A DNA stretch of 64,000 nt from Astrothelium macrocarpum (taxonomy: Eukaryota > Ascomycota > Dothideomycetes > Trypetheliales > Trypetheliaceae). The notes below the pieces were generated by a model that was not told the origin of the DNA, searched no databases, and worked only from the letters and a program-made list of their open reading frames with translations. The position numbers were made by a program, and so were the translations under genes. The stretch lies in NCBI GenBank assembly GCA_021030915.1, contig JAGEMR010000101.1, forward strand, positions 1 to 64,000, written 5' to 3'. Below, piece by piece: positions 33,664-46,103 of this stretch. The first letter of the stretch is position 1. Every line of letters starts with the position of its first letter.

Positions 33664-35002
33664 ATGGCTTTATTTCAGCGCCAGTCAGTGCAATGGCAAG
33701 AGTCACATTTGGAGAAAAATCAGTCTGGAAACATGGCAAGCTATTTAATTGTCTTGATTATTGTCCAATCAGTGTGTATGGTCTTGCGCCTTACTTCGCG
33801 CTTCATAGCACAGCTTGGGCTAGAGAGAGATGACTGGACCTTTATAGGCGGCTCTGTAAGACTTTGACCTTGGGCAAACGAAACCGTTGGCTAATCAGCA
33901 CCGTGTAGGTTATTGGGACTGGCCACGCCATCTCCTATGTCATCTGTGGTTGGTTTTCTTTATCAAGTGAGGGCACTCGGAGCAGATTCACTCACGGCAA
34001 CCAGTCTTCGATGGAGGTCTCGGCAAGCAATGGATCGAATTAAGTGTCGAACAGCAGGTTTTTATGGCTAGGGTGAGAAACCATAAACATTTTCGGAGAA
34101 GAGCGAACGCTAAAAATCAAGATTGTTTATGCCTCCAATGTCCTATACGTTGCTTGCTATCCGATTATCAAAATCTCGATCCTGTTACTTTACCTCCGCA
34201 TATTCATTGCTCCCTGCTTCCGCCGACTCTGTTGGGCTGGCATAGTCTTCTTGTCTGGCATGTGTATAGCTATGACATTTGTTCAATTATTTTCATGTCG
34301 ACCTATTGCAGCCGCCTATACCTTGTTCGCTGAAGGGACGTGCATCAATATGAAAGCATTTGTCCTGACTTCGGCAACACTAAACATTATCACTGACCTA
34401 TACATCCTAGTCTTGCCAGTGCCAATGGTGTGGCATCTGCACACAAACACCAAGAGGAAGCTCTCTGTTTTAGCAATTTTTGGTCTAGGTGGTTTGTACG
34501 TTTGATATGACTCTTTTTGTAGCATGTTTGACTGAGTTTTTGCTATAGAACCTGTATCGTCAGCATTATCAGGATTATTGTCTATTGTGTTGAGCCGAAC
34601 GTTGAAAACGATGCGGATGCTTCATATGCTAGCTTGAACCCCATATACGCGACATCAGCCGAGATCTGTCTAGCTATTATGGTCGCCTCTGCTTCTACCT
34701 GGAGCTCAGTATTTTTGTATACTGCTCACATGATCCGGTCATTGTTCAGCAAAGCCAGCCATGGTCATGAGAGCTTCAGCTTCAATGTCGCGCATGTGGA
34801 GGCTCGCATCATTGCCTCGGGAAGCCATACAATTTTTGAATCTGAAACTGGAAAGATGCTTCATGAAGATATGTCGAAAAATGCTAGCGCTGTTATGGTC
34901 AACAGGGAGGAAAGGGTTGGTACGGGGAAGCTGCAAGACATACCATTCTTTCAACCACTCACTGAGGCAAAAGTATCGGTTGGCCCGAGACACATGGTAT
35001 GA
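33664..35002 (+). CDS. rhodopsin-domain (PTH11/SAT4-type) integral membrane protein
   Basis: Five exons: 33664-33855, 33909-33948, 34005-34072, 34122-34495 and 34549-35002; four GT-AG introns (53, 56, 49 and 53 nt) close the frame to give 375 aa. The pattern is that of the fungal seven-TM rhodopsin-like family: ENQ/EKNQ-type lumenal start, first helix (ASYLIVLIIVQSVCMVLRL), LERDDW, a middle block with YPIIKISILLLYLRIF, and the FVQLFSCRPIAAAY...CINMKAF signature followed by DLYILVLPVPMVWHL. These proteins include G-protein-coupled-receptor-like PTH11 relatives, but most lack known ligands. The last helix region (TSAEICLAIMVASASTW) departs from the usual WxxIE motif, so function is uncertain. 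The start is the first ATG that gives a typical N-terminus. Confidence 0.75.
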
Positions 35003-37296
35003 CTGAATTTGTGACACAGTGGTCAACTCAGGGGCGTGAGAATCAAGCGGATTAAAGCTGTAGTTGAGTCATATTTTTCTTCGGCAATCGATTAGGAAAT
35101 CATAAATTACCTATCCAACGACTATGATGTTCGTCAATGGAAGTTCGAGGACAATGTCGGGCCAATGGAGTAGCTGCGAGCATCAAATACTACATTATTA
35201 TCAAAGAGCCGTCTCATTTTTATTGTAAATGTCCCACTTCACCGTGTATGGGATGCGCCGACTGACTGCTGCACAAACATCAAACTCGTTGGATTTGTAC
35301 TTGACATAATACAGAAGCCTCTTACCCGAGGACTTGGCCCAGTACCTATCAAGATGATTCATAAGCATTCTATCTAGTCCACAAGGCTCATTCAAACTCA
35401 ATGCTGACACTATACCCGGTACCTTTCCCTATTGACGACGTGATTGTAAATCACAGCAAATTGGTAGGGCAGCGAAAGCACTCGCTACCGCTCTTTGTAA
35501 CCAGAAGACCAGTGCTTCTCAAGCACTAGCATTAGTTCGACTCAATGAGAAGTCCCTGTGCTTGTGGCAGAAAGTGCCGCGCAACTACAAGAACGCCTAG
35601 CGTTCTGTTGGGTGGTGCCGCCAGGTAAGGAATTGGGTGCCCGTTTCGGCTCAAGCCGGCGCTGCTTGAGCCCACTTGCACCGTCAAAACACTGCATTCG
35701 GATCCAACTCTCTACAATTCGCATTTCAGCACTTTTACTGAATCAGACTCTGGACCCCTACGGCGCACATGATGTGAGGGGCCTAGCTATGAGAGGTTTT
35801 GGTTGTACTTCATGCACACGCCGCGCCGAGAAAACAGTAGATGATCTTACTATCATTTAAAAGTTATCGTGTTTGAACAAACGAGCATCTGTACTAACAA
35901 TGACTTTGCCTCTGGGCCTCATTGGCAAGCATAACGTGTACTCGAGGTGGACAGTCTGCTGACCCGCGTATCCTACATTGGGACTCTTTTCCTCCCACTT
36001 GCAGGTAGCCTTCTCTTCGTGGATACTAAGCACGAGGTGGCCCCAATCTTCTGTCTTGTTCAACGGACCCACCTGATGCTTCTCCTTGACAGTCTTCCTG
36101 TGTAATTGCGCAGTCGAGAAAGCTGGACGACGCTTACGCCCAGCATTCCCACTGCGTTTCTGAACGTCTAGATTGTCCATCAGCTGCAAGAAGGCGCAGA
36201 CAACACTAATACGCTCGCTGACGGATTAACGTTCTCGGTAGCTTACGCCTTTCACACCACCAAGGTCATAGTATCTTGCACTCGATCAAGCGTGCAAACT
36301 AGTTGGAAGTTTACCTAATTGAGTGAGTACTTTGCTTCCAGGAGGACTCAGATAAGGTAGCCTGTGCGTGCATTCACCCGCCGGGGCCCAGAGGTCAAAA
36401 TCAGCCAAAACACGAACAAATGTCCTCGAACTGCAGAGCCGGGCCTCAACCTCCCAACAAAAAAATTGATTTAGTGATAGTACTGGGACTTGAGATACAG
36501 TGGAAATTATCACCCTCGACCGTGAAATGTGATTCACCGCACGCCTTACTGGTAGCGCCACACTCTGATCTCAACCTATCAATGATGGATGGCAATTTGT
36601 TGAGGAGTCAGTTCCAAAATTTATGTATTCATTATTGTCCAGAGCCTCGTCGCCGTAGTGTTGCGAATGATTTTCATGGCCTCGGTCGTCATTTTTAACT
36701 GCAATTCCTGATGTCATCTATCCTCTATCTGTGGGACGATGCTCTTGAATTTGCAGCTATCAAAATAGGAAGTGAGATGCGGACTGTATCTTCTGGATAT
36801 GTACTAAATTTTTGTGGAGCGCTATTTTACAAATGTCGATATGTTCTAAACGATCTCTTACTGATTCATTTGTAGAACTTTCATTCTATCAACGCGCATA
36901 TAGCTGGTTCCGTTGAGAAGCGGCTTCCATTTGCAAGTTCACTAAGACGTCAGATAGGTAGACACCTTATTTCAAATCTTGTAATCGACGTCATCTATTG
37001 TAAACTCGTGGATCGAAGGTGCGCCTCAGATTTTGCTGTTAGCGAATAAAGTTAGAGTTTGACCGAAAAGCCATTTTACAAATTTCAACACTTGAAATCC
37101 GTCAAATTCGTTGAGATATTGAGCCTACATTCGTCAGCTCGTCGATAACAAGAATGGCAGCGTTCCCACCATCCTATCATTGTTCGATGGTTCATAAATA
37201 CTTCGCTTCTATAGAGAGACCCTAGGTATAGTACCAACAATGAGCTGAAATAGCCTTTGAGGACCAGATGGAAATCTATGGCTTACTATAGTACGA
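35003..37296. other. intergenic, no supported gene
   Basis: About 2.3 kb. It contains one copy of a dispersed repeat (about 35628-35690, minus orientation). A 110-codon minus-strand frame at 35857-36189 has moderate protein character (KTEDWGHLVLSIHEEKATCK) but no recognisable family and no clear exon partners. Confidence 0.4.
35628..35690 (-). repeat. dispersed repeat copy A
   Basis: Read on the minus strand it gives GTTTTGACG, then GCTCAAGCAGCGCCGGCTTG and GCCGAAA, matching the blocks at 43801-43875 and 49418-49486 with mostly transition differences. Confidence 0.5.
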
Positions 37297-37302
37297 TATA
37301 AA
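37297..37302 (+). promoter_or_regulatory. TATA box candidate for small secreted protein gene
   Basis: TATAAA 61 nt before the ATG at 37358 and 133 nt before the ATG at 37430. Called on sequence and position only. Confidence 0.35.
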
Positions 37303-37429
37303 ATGAACACTGCATCGCCAAATCTTCAATTACTTTTTTATACGAGATAGCTTCATCATGATCGAACTCCGGTTACTTAAATTTTTAATTCTATTCCTCG
37401 ACTGTCCGGCCCTAATCTTGCTACGCAAA

Positions 37430-37840
37430 ATGAAGACTACTAGGTTTTTTCTACCTATTGCACTTCTCGTAGCTGGCGGTGTATCGAATCCTCTACCTGA
37501 ACAATATCGCACGGGAATTCAGATCCGCGACGAAGAGCACACCGACTGTAAAAACTGGCATCATCATAATCGCTTTCTGATTGAAGGCAGCGACTTATGG
37601 AATCTGACAAGGCTGGGAGAAGATGGTGAAGGGCTCCGGCTGTACCTCGATGCCTGTGACGAGATTAAGGAGTGGATATTTCAGCGCCATGAGCGTACAC
37701 CTGCCATGCCTTGAACTTGGACAGCTTCGGGCAAGACGAAGCATGATCCGGATAAGTGTTTGGAGAAAGATAGCGTATACCAAGCAGCTGGGGCTCCAGG
37801 GCCAGTCCATTGTAAGGATGCACATGGGCACGATTGGTAA
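37430..37840 (+). pseudogene. small secreted cysteine-containing protein, interrupted by TGA
   Basis: From the ATG at 37430 a typical signal peptide (MKTTRFFLPIALLVAGGVSN) leads into a 95-aa product ending at the TGA at 37712-37714. The same frame continues for 41 more codons (TWTASGKTKHDPDKCLEKDS..., then PVHCKDAHGHDW) to the TAA at 37838. The continuation adds two cysteines to the two upstream (DCKNW, DACDE) and looks like protein, so the TGA may be a mutated TGG. If so the ancestral product was about 137 aa with four cysteines after the signal peptide, the profile of a small secreted effector-like protein. An ATG at 37358 in the same frame would mask the signal peptide. Alternatively the 95-aa form is the real product, or an intron was missed. 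Confidence 0.5.
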
Positions 37841-39915
37841 AGGAGCAGTATCTAAGAGTGCCTTCGGAAGTCTTGGATCCGATCAATCATCTGTGAGTCG
37901 TCAAAAACAATGAAGTGGGAAGATCTCAAGCTAATTTTCTGCTTTTTAAGCAACTCACGGTCTTGCCATTTGACAAAAACCCGAGACAAGGACTCACTAG
38001 ATCATGGTGTTTGATGCTTTTGTTCGCATTTTTAGAGAGCTGCTGTCCGATTACTTTTTAGCGAAGGCAAAGACCAATGCTTTTTTAATCATTACCCAAA
38101 ACTTTGCACAAGTGGCTGGATATCAGTAGAGTTGGGAGCACTAACAGGTTCACCAATTGTCTTTTTTTCGCTTTTAAACATCAGCAATTGATAGACAAAT
38201 CCAAATTGCGACAGGACAACTGTAAGCTGCCCTCAAATTTTATCTATTAACTGATTTTAGATAGTATGAACGCGCTCAACCACAACTTTTCATTGGGTCA
38301 TCGATAGATACTCGTGAAGTTGACAAAACAGATTGGTGAACGGGCAGATATTAGCCATAATAAAGGCATGGTAGCAGCAGGCGCTGGCCTGAGTTCATGC
38401 ATAGGGTCTGCTATGCGCATAGTCGAAAGCCCAGGTAATTTTTGTGCTGGGAAATCGGAGTCAGGTTTTTCCTTTTGAGCAAATCTGTTCTCGATGAGGC
38501 TGAAATCTATCCTAATTAGGTAAAAGTACGTAACTCTTTGATTATGCGGCTTTTAAATCCACTTTCATCTACTTTCTCTTCGTTGTTGCTTTTTCCTCGA
38601 TCATTTCTTCAAACACGTGCATATTTGCCCTCTGTACACGAGCTCAGACACTTTATATCCATCTATCTTGTTCTATTTACTCCCATAAACAGAATAACAA
38701 AAGCAACAGTCTCTAAGAAATGGACTATCTCCGGCGCTGTCAGCAGAGAATAGATCCTGATATGATAAAGAATGTAATCGTCTAGGTCTCCATGGCGGGG
38801 AGTGATGCAGAACTATATTGGCTTCCTCTTTCAGATATTTGTCTATTCAGAAAAATTTGTACTGACATGATATGTATTCGTTTTGCTCCTCTTTGCGAGC
38901 TGTATAATATTGAACATTTACTCAAACTAGTAGCAGCGAAATAACTTCTAGTGAATAGTTATATTCGAGCCAACTATGACCACTCGGGCTTCCAACGACT
39001 CTCAGTGATCGGTTTTGAAGAGAGACAATTTTGTCATCGAGAATCCAGCAGGCTCTCATCCTCACGGGAAACGACTCACATCAGTCGGAACAACATCCAA
39101 CATTGACAGTGACGGGACGAGCACCAAGCCTGACGTGCAAATGTGTCTCCTCAACTTTTGAGGACCGACAAGTCGGATTCTGTGCCAGATGACGTGCCAT
39201 TTGGCTCGGACACCATGCCTCCTCCTTCAGACTACCTATACCGATAAACGCAGTCCGAGAGCCCAATACTACCCATTTCAGATAGATCTGGTCAAAGAGA
39301 TCTCCTCGCTCGACGAAATCATGGTCTTGATCAAACGGTATAACGACTGACGGAGTTGGTGGAGACTCAAGTCGTTCAAGGGTCGTCGTTAGCGCCGGTC
39401 GGCTCCCAGTCCTTTACAACTTACCAGAATAGAGATGCTGATAAGATTCAGGACTGCAAGGGCCATTAATGATGTCAATTTGAGTACAAAAGGTCGCGTC
39501 GCTAAAGAACATGTTTGAGGCTATGGGTGTAACTTGGGAGATGGTAGATTTTGAAGAGAAGATTGAACAGACTAACATGCAAGAGTCGAGATGGAACGAC
39601 GATAACACAAAGTACCAAGCTGGACATACGTACAGGACAGTAGAGAGATGTACTCTGAGCCATGACCATACCATCCAGAACGTACAAGTCCGATAAAACA
39701 GTATGGTCAATTATAAAACTATAAAGACGATTTTGATTTATAAATAACAATCTTAATGAGCGGTATTCCGATTCCTTTCCAAAACAACCGACCAAAAAAT
39801 GAGTGTTTTCTCTTTCGATATAGTCTGAGAGAAAGAAAATCCAGCGTATTTTCTTATGGCCAGTTTTCCTTTTTGCCAGTGTCATTGTGGGAGTAAGGAG
39901 CAGTAAGAAACCGTT
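37841..39915. other. intergenic, no supported gene
   Basis: About 2.1 kb with only short frames. A minus-strand frame at 39502-39885 and others have no domain or exon context. Confidence 0.45.
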
Positions 39916-42264
39916 TTAGACTTCTTCGAACGGTATAGAACGGGCAGAATCGCTGGCTGGAAGCGGTCCGTTATGGTCCGGAATATTCACAGCCACAGTC
40001 TGATCATGAGCAGGCGCAGAAACCACGGTGTCTCTTCCAGGGGCTGTAGAAAGAGCAGTTGAACTGGTATCCGCTTCCTCAACCGAGAAAGATGCGCCTT
40101 TCTTTAATTCCGGTTCCGCTTCAGTAGTTCCGTCCCAAAAGCATGGCGCGGCCTTCAATAATGGATGCATCGGGTCGGAGAGATCAAGTGTAGCGAGAAG
40201 CTCCTTTGATAGAGTCGTAGGAACGCAACCAATCTTCCTTGTCCATGTGCCTGCACCAAAACCCTTGTGAGCAAGGCTTTGGAATTGTAACGTCTCATTG
40301 GCCGACCATTCCGTCAATGCATAATTGTCCCATCGCCAACGTCGCTGGACCCAGTGGAGAATCGGCTCCAGAAAATACGAGATTACGATGAAGATAATGC
40401 CAATTACGAATATCAGAATGAGTCCCAGGGTTGAGAAGGATGTGTAATCAGTATTAAGGATTTTCTGAATATTGTTGATTAATAATGATTGATAGTCTTG
40501 TCTTTCTGATAATGGAACCACATATCTGACTAGTGCAGAAATCTCGCTCAGCGTTCGTTCCATTTTTGAACGGTGACCCTAAATACTGTTCTATATTAAG
40601 CCAGTCAGGTCCATTAGCAAATTCAACCATTGTTTTCTGTATTATCGCCAGTTGAATAGCGGACCAGGATTCTACATCAAACTGCCATTGATTAGAAGGC
40701 AGAGGCCCCTGGGACCCACTGGACAAAGTCAGGCGGCCTTTCAACGCGACGACGTCTAGAGTATTCAAGATTGTGCCCAGATCCGGAATGAATTCAGCTA
40801 ATATATCAAGAAAACTGTTGAGCCTGTCCAGTTGACTGCCTTGAAACCAGGAAGAGAGCCCGCCTCTATCAGCATCCAGCGGCTCCAAAGCGGTCGAATA
40901 TAAGCCCATCAGAGGACTGCACCCTTGCTATGCGGGCAGCAGAGGATTACAATACTGAACTTGATAAATACAACCCAGGGCAGTTGCGGGATAATCCGCA
41001 AATCAGAAAGAGATGTTGCCGGGGCTGTAGGAACTTGTACCGAACGTAGACACATTGAATGGACCATTATGTGCGGAATACCAAGGATCATCAACAGATG
41101 CCACGAATGCAATATCATTGGCCGAGAGGAAGAATATGCCAGTGTCTGCATCAATTCTAGATATCTCCGGTCTAGCAACAAACCCCACAGTTTCAGGACC
41201 AGTATTGTTTGCTCGTGCAAGCGAGGCACTGCCAAAATGTCAGCAAGACACCGCTCGGATCATGGTACGTCATAACAGACATACAAAACGGTATAATCCG
41301 CCTGAAATGCAGAGTTAAGCCAAATGGGTGATGATGCGTTGATTATGCTAACAGGATATTCGTACGTGAAATTAGTTTGGTCTAGATTGTATGTCTTTCC
41401 GTAATAGTACTCCATCCACTGTTGTATAAACGTAGAGTTTTCCGAGACACGGCTGTATTTTCCGTCGACTACTAGAGGAGCACAATGATTGATTATACGG
41501 AAAGAAAACCTTTCATCTGGAGAAGAATTGATACCAAGGTCATCGTGGCTGTTTATGAGACCGGTTTCGATAATCAGATTCGTGGTATTATTTTGATATA
41601 CTTCCATGTCAAAAGGATAGAATACATTCGTGATGGTAGATATACGGAGGTTCGGCTGGACAAATGTCGGGCAGTTCTCGGACGATGCGTTTATGTTATA
41701 GCATTGTTGCGCACGTTGGGCAGATGCTTGTAACAGTGTCGCCAAATAAGGTCCTATAATAGTGCGGGATTCCGTGGAATCGAAAGAAGAGTAGTTTATC
41801 CCGGCGCAGTGAGTTCCAGCCAAGAGCACTTCGTTGCCCATAGCAGAGGAGACTTGCGCAGAAAAAACGCCCGCAAGAGCAAATGCCAGGCCCACGATCA
41901 GACTAGTTAGAGCGAGGGGGCCAAGACGCCTTAAGATTGAGCTCTTGGACTTCCGCCACGCCCAAACTATAATAACGAGATTCCAGAAAGCATCGTCCGC
42001 AGTCGAGGAATTACGTAAAATAGCCTGGCGTTGATGGAAGAGACCATCTTGATATGAATCTGTTGACAAGCAGAGGTAGATGCCAAAAGCGGCGATTTTC
42101 CAGATACGTACTCCGGCGAAGGAAACGAATACAGTGATGAAGGCCGTAAGAAGGGCGCCATGTTCCCTTATTAAAGTGATTGTTGAGCCTCATACGCTCC
42201 CGAGGGACCAATTCACCCAAGGCCCAAGATAAACATTGCTTGTACCAAGAGTGGCAGACATCAT
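39916..42264 (-). pseudogene. large fungal membrane protein with glycosylated ectodomain, pseudogene
   Basis: Ignoring stops, three exons (42264-41285, 41228-40526, 40464-39916) form one continuous frame of 743 codons. It follows the layout of an uncharacterised fungal membrane family: an N-terminal WVNWSLG-V-GSTIT segment, hydrophobic helices (LLTAFITVFVSFAGVRIW; LALTSLIVGLAFALAGVFS), DGLFHQRQAILRNSS, a long extracellular region with many N-x-S/T sites and cysteines (ALGCIYQVQYCNPLLP), a last TM helix (FSTLGLILIFVIGIIFIVI) and a cytosolic tail. Three in-frame stops interrupt it: TGA 42190-42192, TGA 41003-41005 and TAG 40928-40930. Intron 1 (41229-41284) is canonical (GTATGT, GCTGAC branch). 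Intron 2 (40465-40525) begins AT instead of GT. All defects fit C-to-T/G-to-A changes, so RIP-like inactivation is likely. Confidence 0.8.
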
Positions 42265-43423
42265 GCAAATTGTCCAATGAGTTCAATGTATGTCGAAACG
42301 AAAGTGAGAACACATCTGAGTTTGACGGAACGATGAAAATGATGAAGCAGTGAAGATACGCGTTGTTCATACTTCTTATACTCCAATTCTTGGGTTCTCA
42401 GGTACAGTGGTACAGTGCAGCTGGCTTATCATGAGCGCCAAGACCAGAGATTATGCACGAAAGTATCTCTTCGCCACCCCACTGCCACCTCCCAACCAGT
42501 GCATCTTCGAGGCGCATTTGTTTTATTCTCCCTGTATTGACGAACCAGCAATCGAAGTAGACCTATCACTGTGAGAAATGAGAAATGCCTTACATATAGG
42601 GTAGAATCAATATCGGGGATGCGAAAGAACAGGTTAGCTTACCGATTTTGCAGCTAGGATCCCCGTGGAAGTGTATGAAACAATTCCGAAGGGGAGAAAA
42701 CAGACCACTCTTCCTCAGATTCCCCATGTATGTGGGTATCTTTAGAGCTTGGAGGGACAACAGAGAGATGGTCAGGATGTCGCTACGATATCTGATTTTT
42801 AAGAATAAGTTAAGCTATATCCAAGGAACGATATAATACTTCAAGATGTCTTTGTAGTGATGCTGGGGGGATGATGGTTGCGGCTTGCATGGACACTTGT
42901 GCACGAATGGCTTGATTGGTTGTAGCGTCGATTTGGCGTGAACGAACAGCCTTACTTCATCTTTCCTCTTCATATGAGACTGCGTGTCCACGAAGATGTT
43001 AAAGCCACTGTTTCTGCCTGGGCGAAACACACAATGACTTCAGTGTTAACTAAATACCTTAGACAGTAGTCAGCAATGCTTACAGTCATGTGATCCTCAT
43101 GACCGTCAAAGTAGCGCGGAGCTACGGTAACAGCTCCCAGTCCGCCTGACAGCTGTCGAGCCACTGCACTGCTGAGCTGATCTCTCAACTTGGGGCTCCT
43201 ATTGTCAACATGTCGCCGTGCGACTCTCGTGTGTCGCTCGCGTGTAAGCCACCCAATCCGGATACGAGTTCATTTTCATTATGACATAGGTCCTAATTCT
43301 CAACTGCTCTCATTGATTCACAGCGTCGCCCTGGTTTTTCCTCTTCACCACCTAGTGGTAGGAGCTGTTAATGAAGGCGCGTGGGGCTAAAGAGGACGTA
43401 GCTCGCACGTGACCTATTTTTCC
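42265..43423. other. intergenic with one possible orphan exon
   Basis: On the minus strand at about 43060-43250, an open stretch reads SPKLRDQLSSAVARQLSGG, then GAVTVAPRYFDGHEDHMT and meets a GTAAGC donor. It looks like an exon, but neither a start codon nor a confident partner exon was found, so no gene is called. The rest shows nothing. Confidence 0.35.
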
Positions 43424-43707
43424 CCTACGCGTCTTTTGATCCTACGCACTCCCTAATCGCACGTATCTTTTGATCCTACACACAATCCACTCCTACGCGC
43501 TTTTTAATCCCACGCGTTCTCTGCTTCTGCGCACCCTTTAGTCTTACATATAATTTTTTCCTGCGCGCTTCCTACAGACTCTCTGCTCTTACGCACTCTT
43601 TAATCCTATGTATAATTTACTCTTGCGCGTTTTTCGATCCTACACACTCTCCGCTCCTATGCATTCTTTGGTTCTACGCACAATCTGCTCCTACGCGCTT
43701 TTCGATC
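43424..43707 (+). repeat. 17-nt tandem array with four-monomer higher-order period
   Basis: About 17 degenerate units of 16-18 nt. Four monomer types recur in order: one like CTACGCGCTTTTCGATC, one like CTACACACTCTCCGCTC, one like CTATGCATTCTTTGGTTC and one like CTACGCACAATCTGCTC, making a higher-order unit of about 68 nt repeated about four times (the first round is irregular). Differences between units are mostly transitions. It lies about 210 bp upstream of the inverted-repeat element at 43920. Confidence 0.8.
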
Positions 43708-43800
43708 TTACAGAGATGTGGGCGCTCATTTCTGATTTAATGATAGCGCTAAACGGGACTTGCCGAAAGCTAAATTAATATACGCTAGATTTAGATGTAA

Positions 43801-43875
43801 TTGTTCCCGTCCCGGTTTTGACGAGTCGCGGGTGCTAAAGTAGCGGCGATGTGATCCAAGAACGGACCAAAATTC
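43801..43875 (+). repeat. dispersed repeat copy B
   Basis: Contains TTGTTCCCG, GGTTTTGACGAG and GTGCTAAAGTAGCGGCGATG, paralleling copy C at 49418-49486 and copy A at 35628-35690. Confidence 0.5.
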
Positions 43876-43919
43876 CCCAGCACATAGCTTTATTCAAGAA
43901 AAATCGGATGAGATATTAG

Positions 43920-44014
43920 GTACGTACATTTGCCCGAGAGAAATCGAAACCTACCCGAACAACAACTGTTCTCAAACGGCAAATTCAGGCCAAAATTCCC
44001 TAGCACAACGTTTA
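43920..44014 (+). repeat. left terminal inverted repeat of 2.3-kb element
   Basis: Begins GTACGTAC and includes the 16-bp core at 43947-43962. A CCAAAATTCCC-AGCACA word inside it (about 43990-44008) is repeated just outside at about 43867-43884. Confidence 0.65.
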
Positions 44015-46103
44015 CTCTTTTGTATCCATTTCGATCCACGTGTGGTTGCACGTCTGGATCAACGTTCACAGCGCATGAGAACTACTCCATTTCGTGGTGC
44101 TTCGTGTAGAGTCTCTGCCTTTTTCTCCCACTCGCTTTGGCGTAGTTGTGTCCCGTCCACAGAACTGTAATGCACCTTCTGTTCTGAAAGATAGAAAAAT
44201 TACATTGATGATAGATGAACAATCTTGTTGAAATCGTTCCAAAACATCGTATTGAGGTTTGCTCCTTCACTCAGCTATGTTCATACCTCTCACTTCTAAT
44301 CAACAGGAGTGTAGCATGGAAGATGAATGCAATAACGTCTCCTGGCTCAGCTTGCACGCCACAGAGCCGATATAGTCCCGAACCTCTGTCATAAGTCGTC
44401 GTAACCAGGAGCATTGCAGGAGTTGTTCGACAGCATTCTCACGATCCTGGCGGCTTCCATGTTCCGAGGCAAAATAATCCTTGAACGGCTTTCCAGCGAT
44501 ACTGGAACTACGATTTTCTTCGATTCATTTGTTGAGCGGAACATTATTAAGAGCTCCCACACTGCAGAGAATTTGGCATTTTTTTATGGAGACTTGTGAA
44601 TTCTAGCGTATGTCAAGATCCGACCGTTGTCAAAAGTCCACCGCGATGAGCAGGGGAGTCTTGGAGGAGTCGATCTGTCATATCGCTCCATTCACAGTTC
44701 CTATGACTTCGAAAGTACCAGAGCATTTCTCATAGTGGTTGCCAGTTTGTCTGCTGTTTGCCATACTGTATTGGCATCTCAGATGTGCCCATCCCAAGCT
44801 CCCGTAGCACCCATTGTCATGTCCGATATAGAAGCTCAGACAGTCGAAGAAGTTCTTTGCTAAATGATTGGAGGCGTTTTCTCAAACTGCTCTCGTAATG
44901 TCTGTTCAAGGGAACTTTATGTCATTCAACGCTCCTGTTGTTTTACCAATGAATTGAAGAGCATCAAATATCTTTGCCCTCGAACCCAAGCCACACGATC
45001 GAGTCCATTGCTTTTGCAAATATCAATCGCATTCGCACAACCTCTAAACCTCGTTCGCGTAAGTCGTCTTGATTGATGCACAGGGCATCGATCCAAAAAA
45101 AAGGATTTGTCCGGCAGTGGGTCGTCTCAAAAATGTCTTAAGACGATCTAAAAATTCTTGTGTATCTTAAATTTCTGCCCCTTAAGAACAATGTCCCGTT
45201 CATCCACAGTGTTTCTCCAGGTATGGCTCAAACAAAATTAGTCTCCCCGTGTGTATCGATTGATAGAGTGTCCGGCAATTTTCCGTCGCTTCCACCGCAA
45301 GAGACGATTCTCCAGTGTATATGGCCGTCCGAGACCTTCGATCCATTCATGGTACTCTGCTGTCAGATAATCCAAGTTCAAACAGGCATTATCAGATCTC
45401 GCAATGTACCAGGTCATCGGCTACGCCAGACTAGATCTCAATCAGGCGTACCTCCTCCTCAGCCCTGTTGAGTGGCCCATACTGTATCAGCTCTGCTTGC
45501 ATCTTGCTGCTTACAATGCACCCGTGAACTGAAGACATCAAAGGGATTCAGATCAACAGCGACGTGAAATTGAGATTAAGTCCTTGAAGATTCAGATTAT
45601 GAGGTAACAACAGGATAATTATATTTACACGGCTGATGAGGGTGTCCTACGCCTAAAGAATCTTCCCCGCAAGATAGCATTCTGGTCTCGAGTTGTGTTT
45701 GTAATCAGAATCGTGGAAAAAAAAAAAAAAAAAGACTTACCGAGCCAATAATGTGTTGGAAGCTCTTGCGGATCCTAATGAAGCTATGGTAATAGCTTGG
45801 AAGCTCTGCATGGTCATGAGAATATCCCTAATCAGTTGACGCCAATCTGGATATTGCAATTTAACCAGTGAAGATTACTAATACATTTCTATCAATGGGC
45901 GGGTCTGTGGCCACGAGAATTCGCCATAGCTCGTAGATGTTCGTACGTATTGTACGTACGTTACCTTAAGCTTACTCTTGCTACCTATCTCCAGTAGTTG
46001 GAGCTGGGCACAACAGAGTATCGGGAAGTGGCGTCCAACCTCAATCCCTCAAAACGATGTCTCCCTGCGCGCCATTAGCTACAAGTTGAAATCTGATTTT
46101 TGA

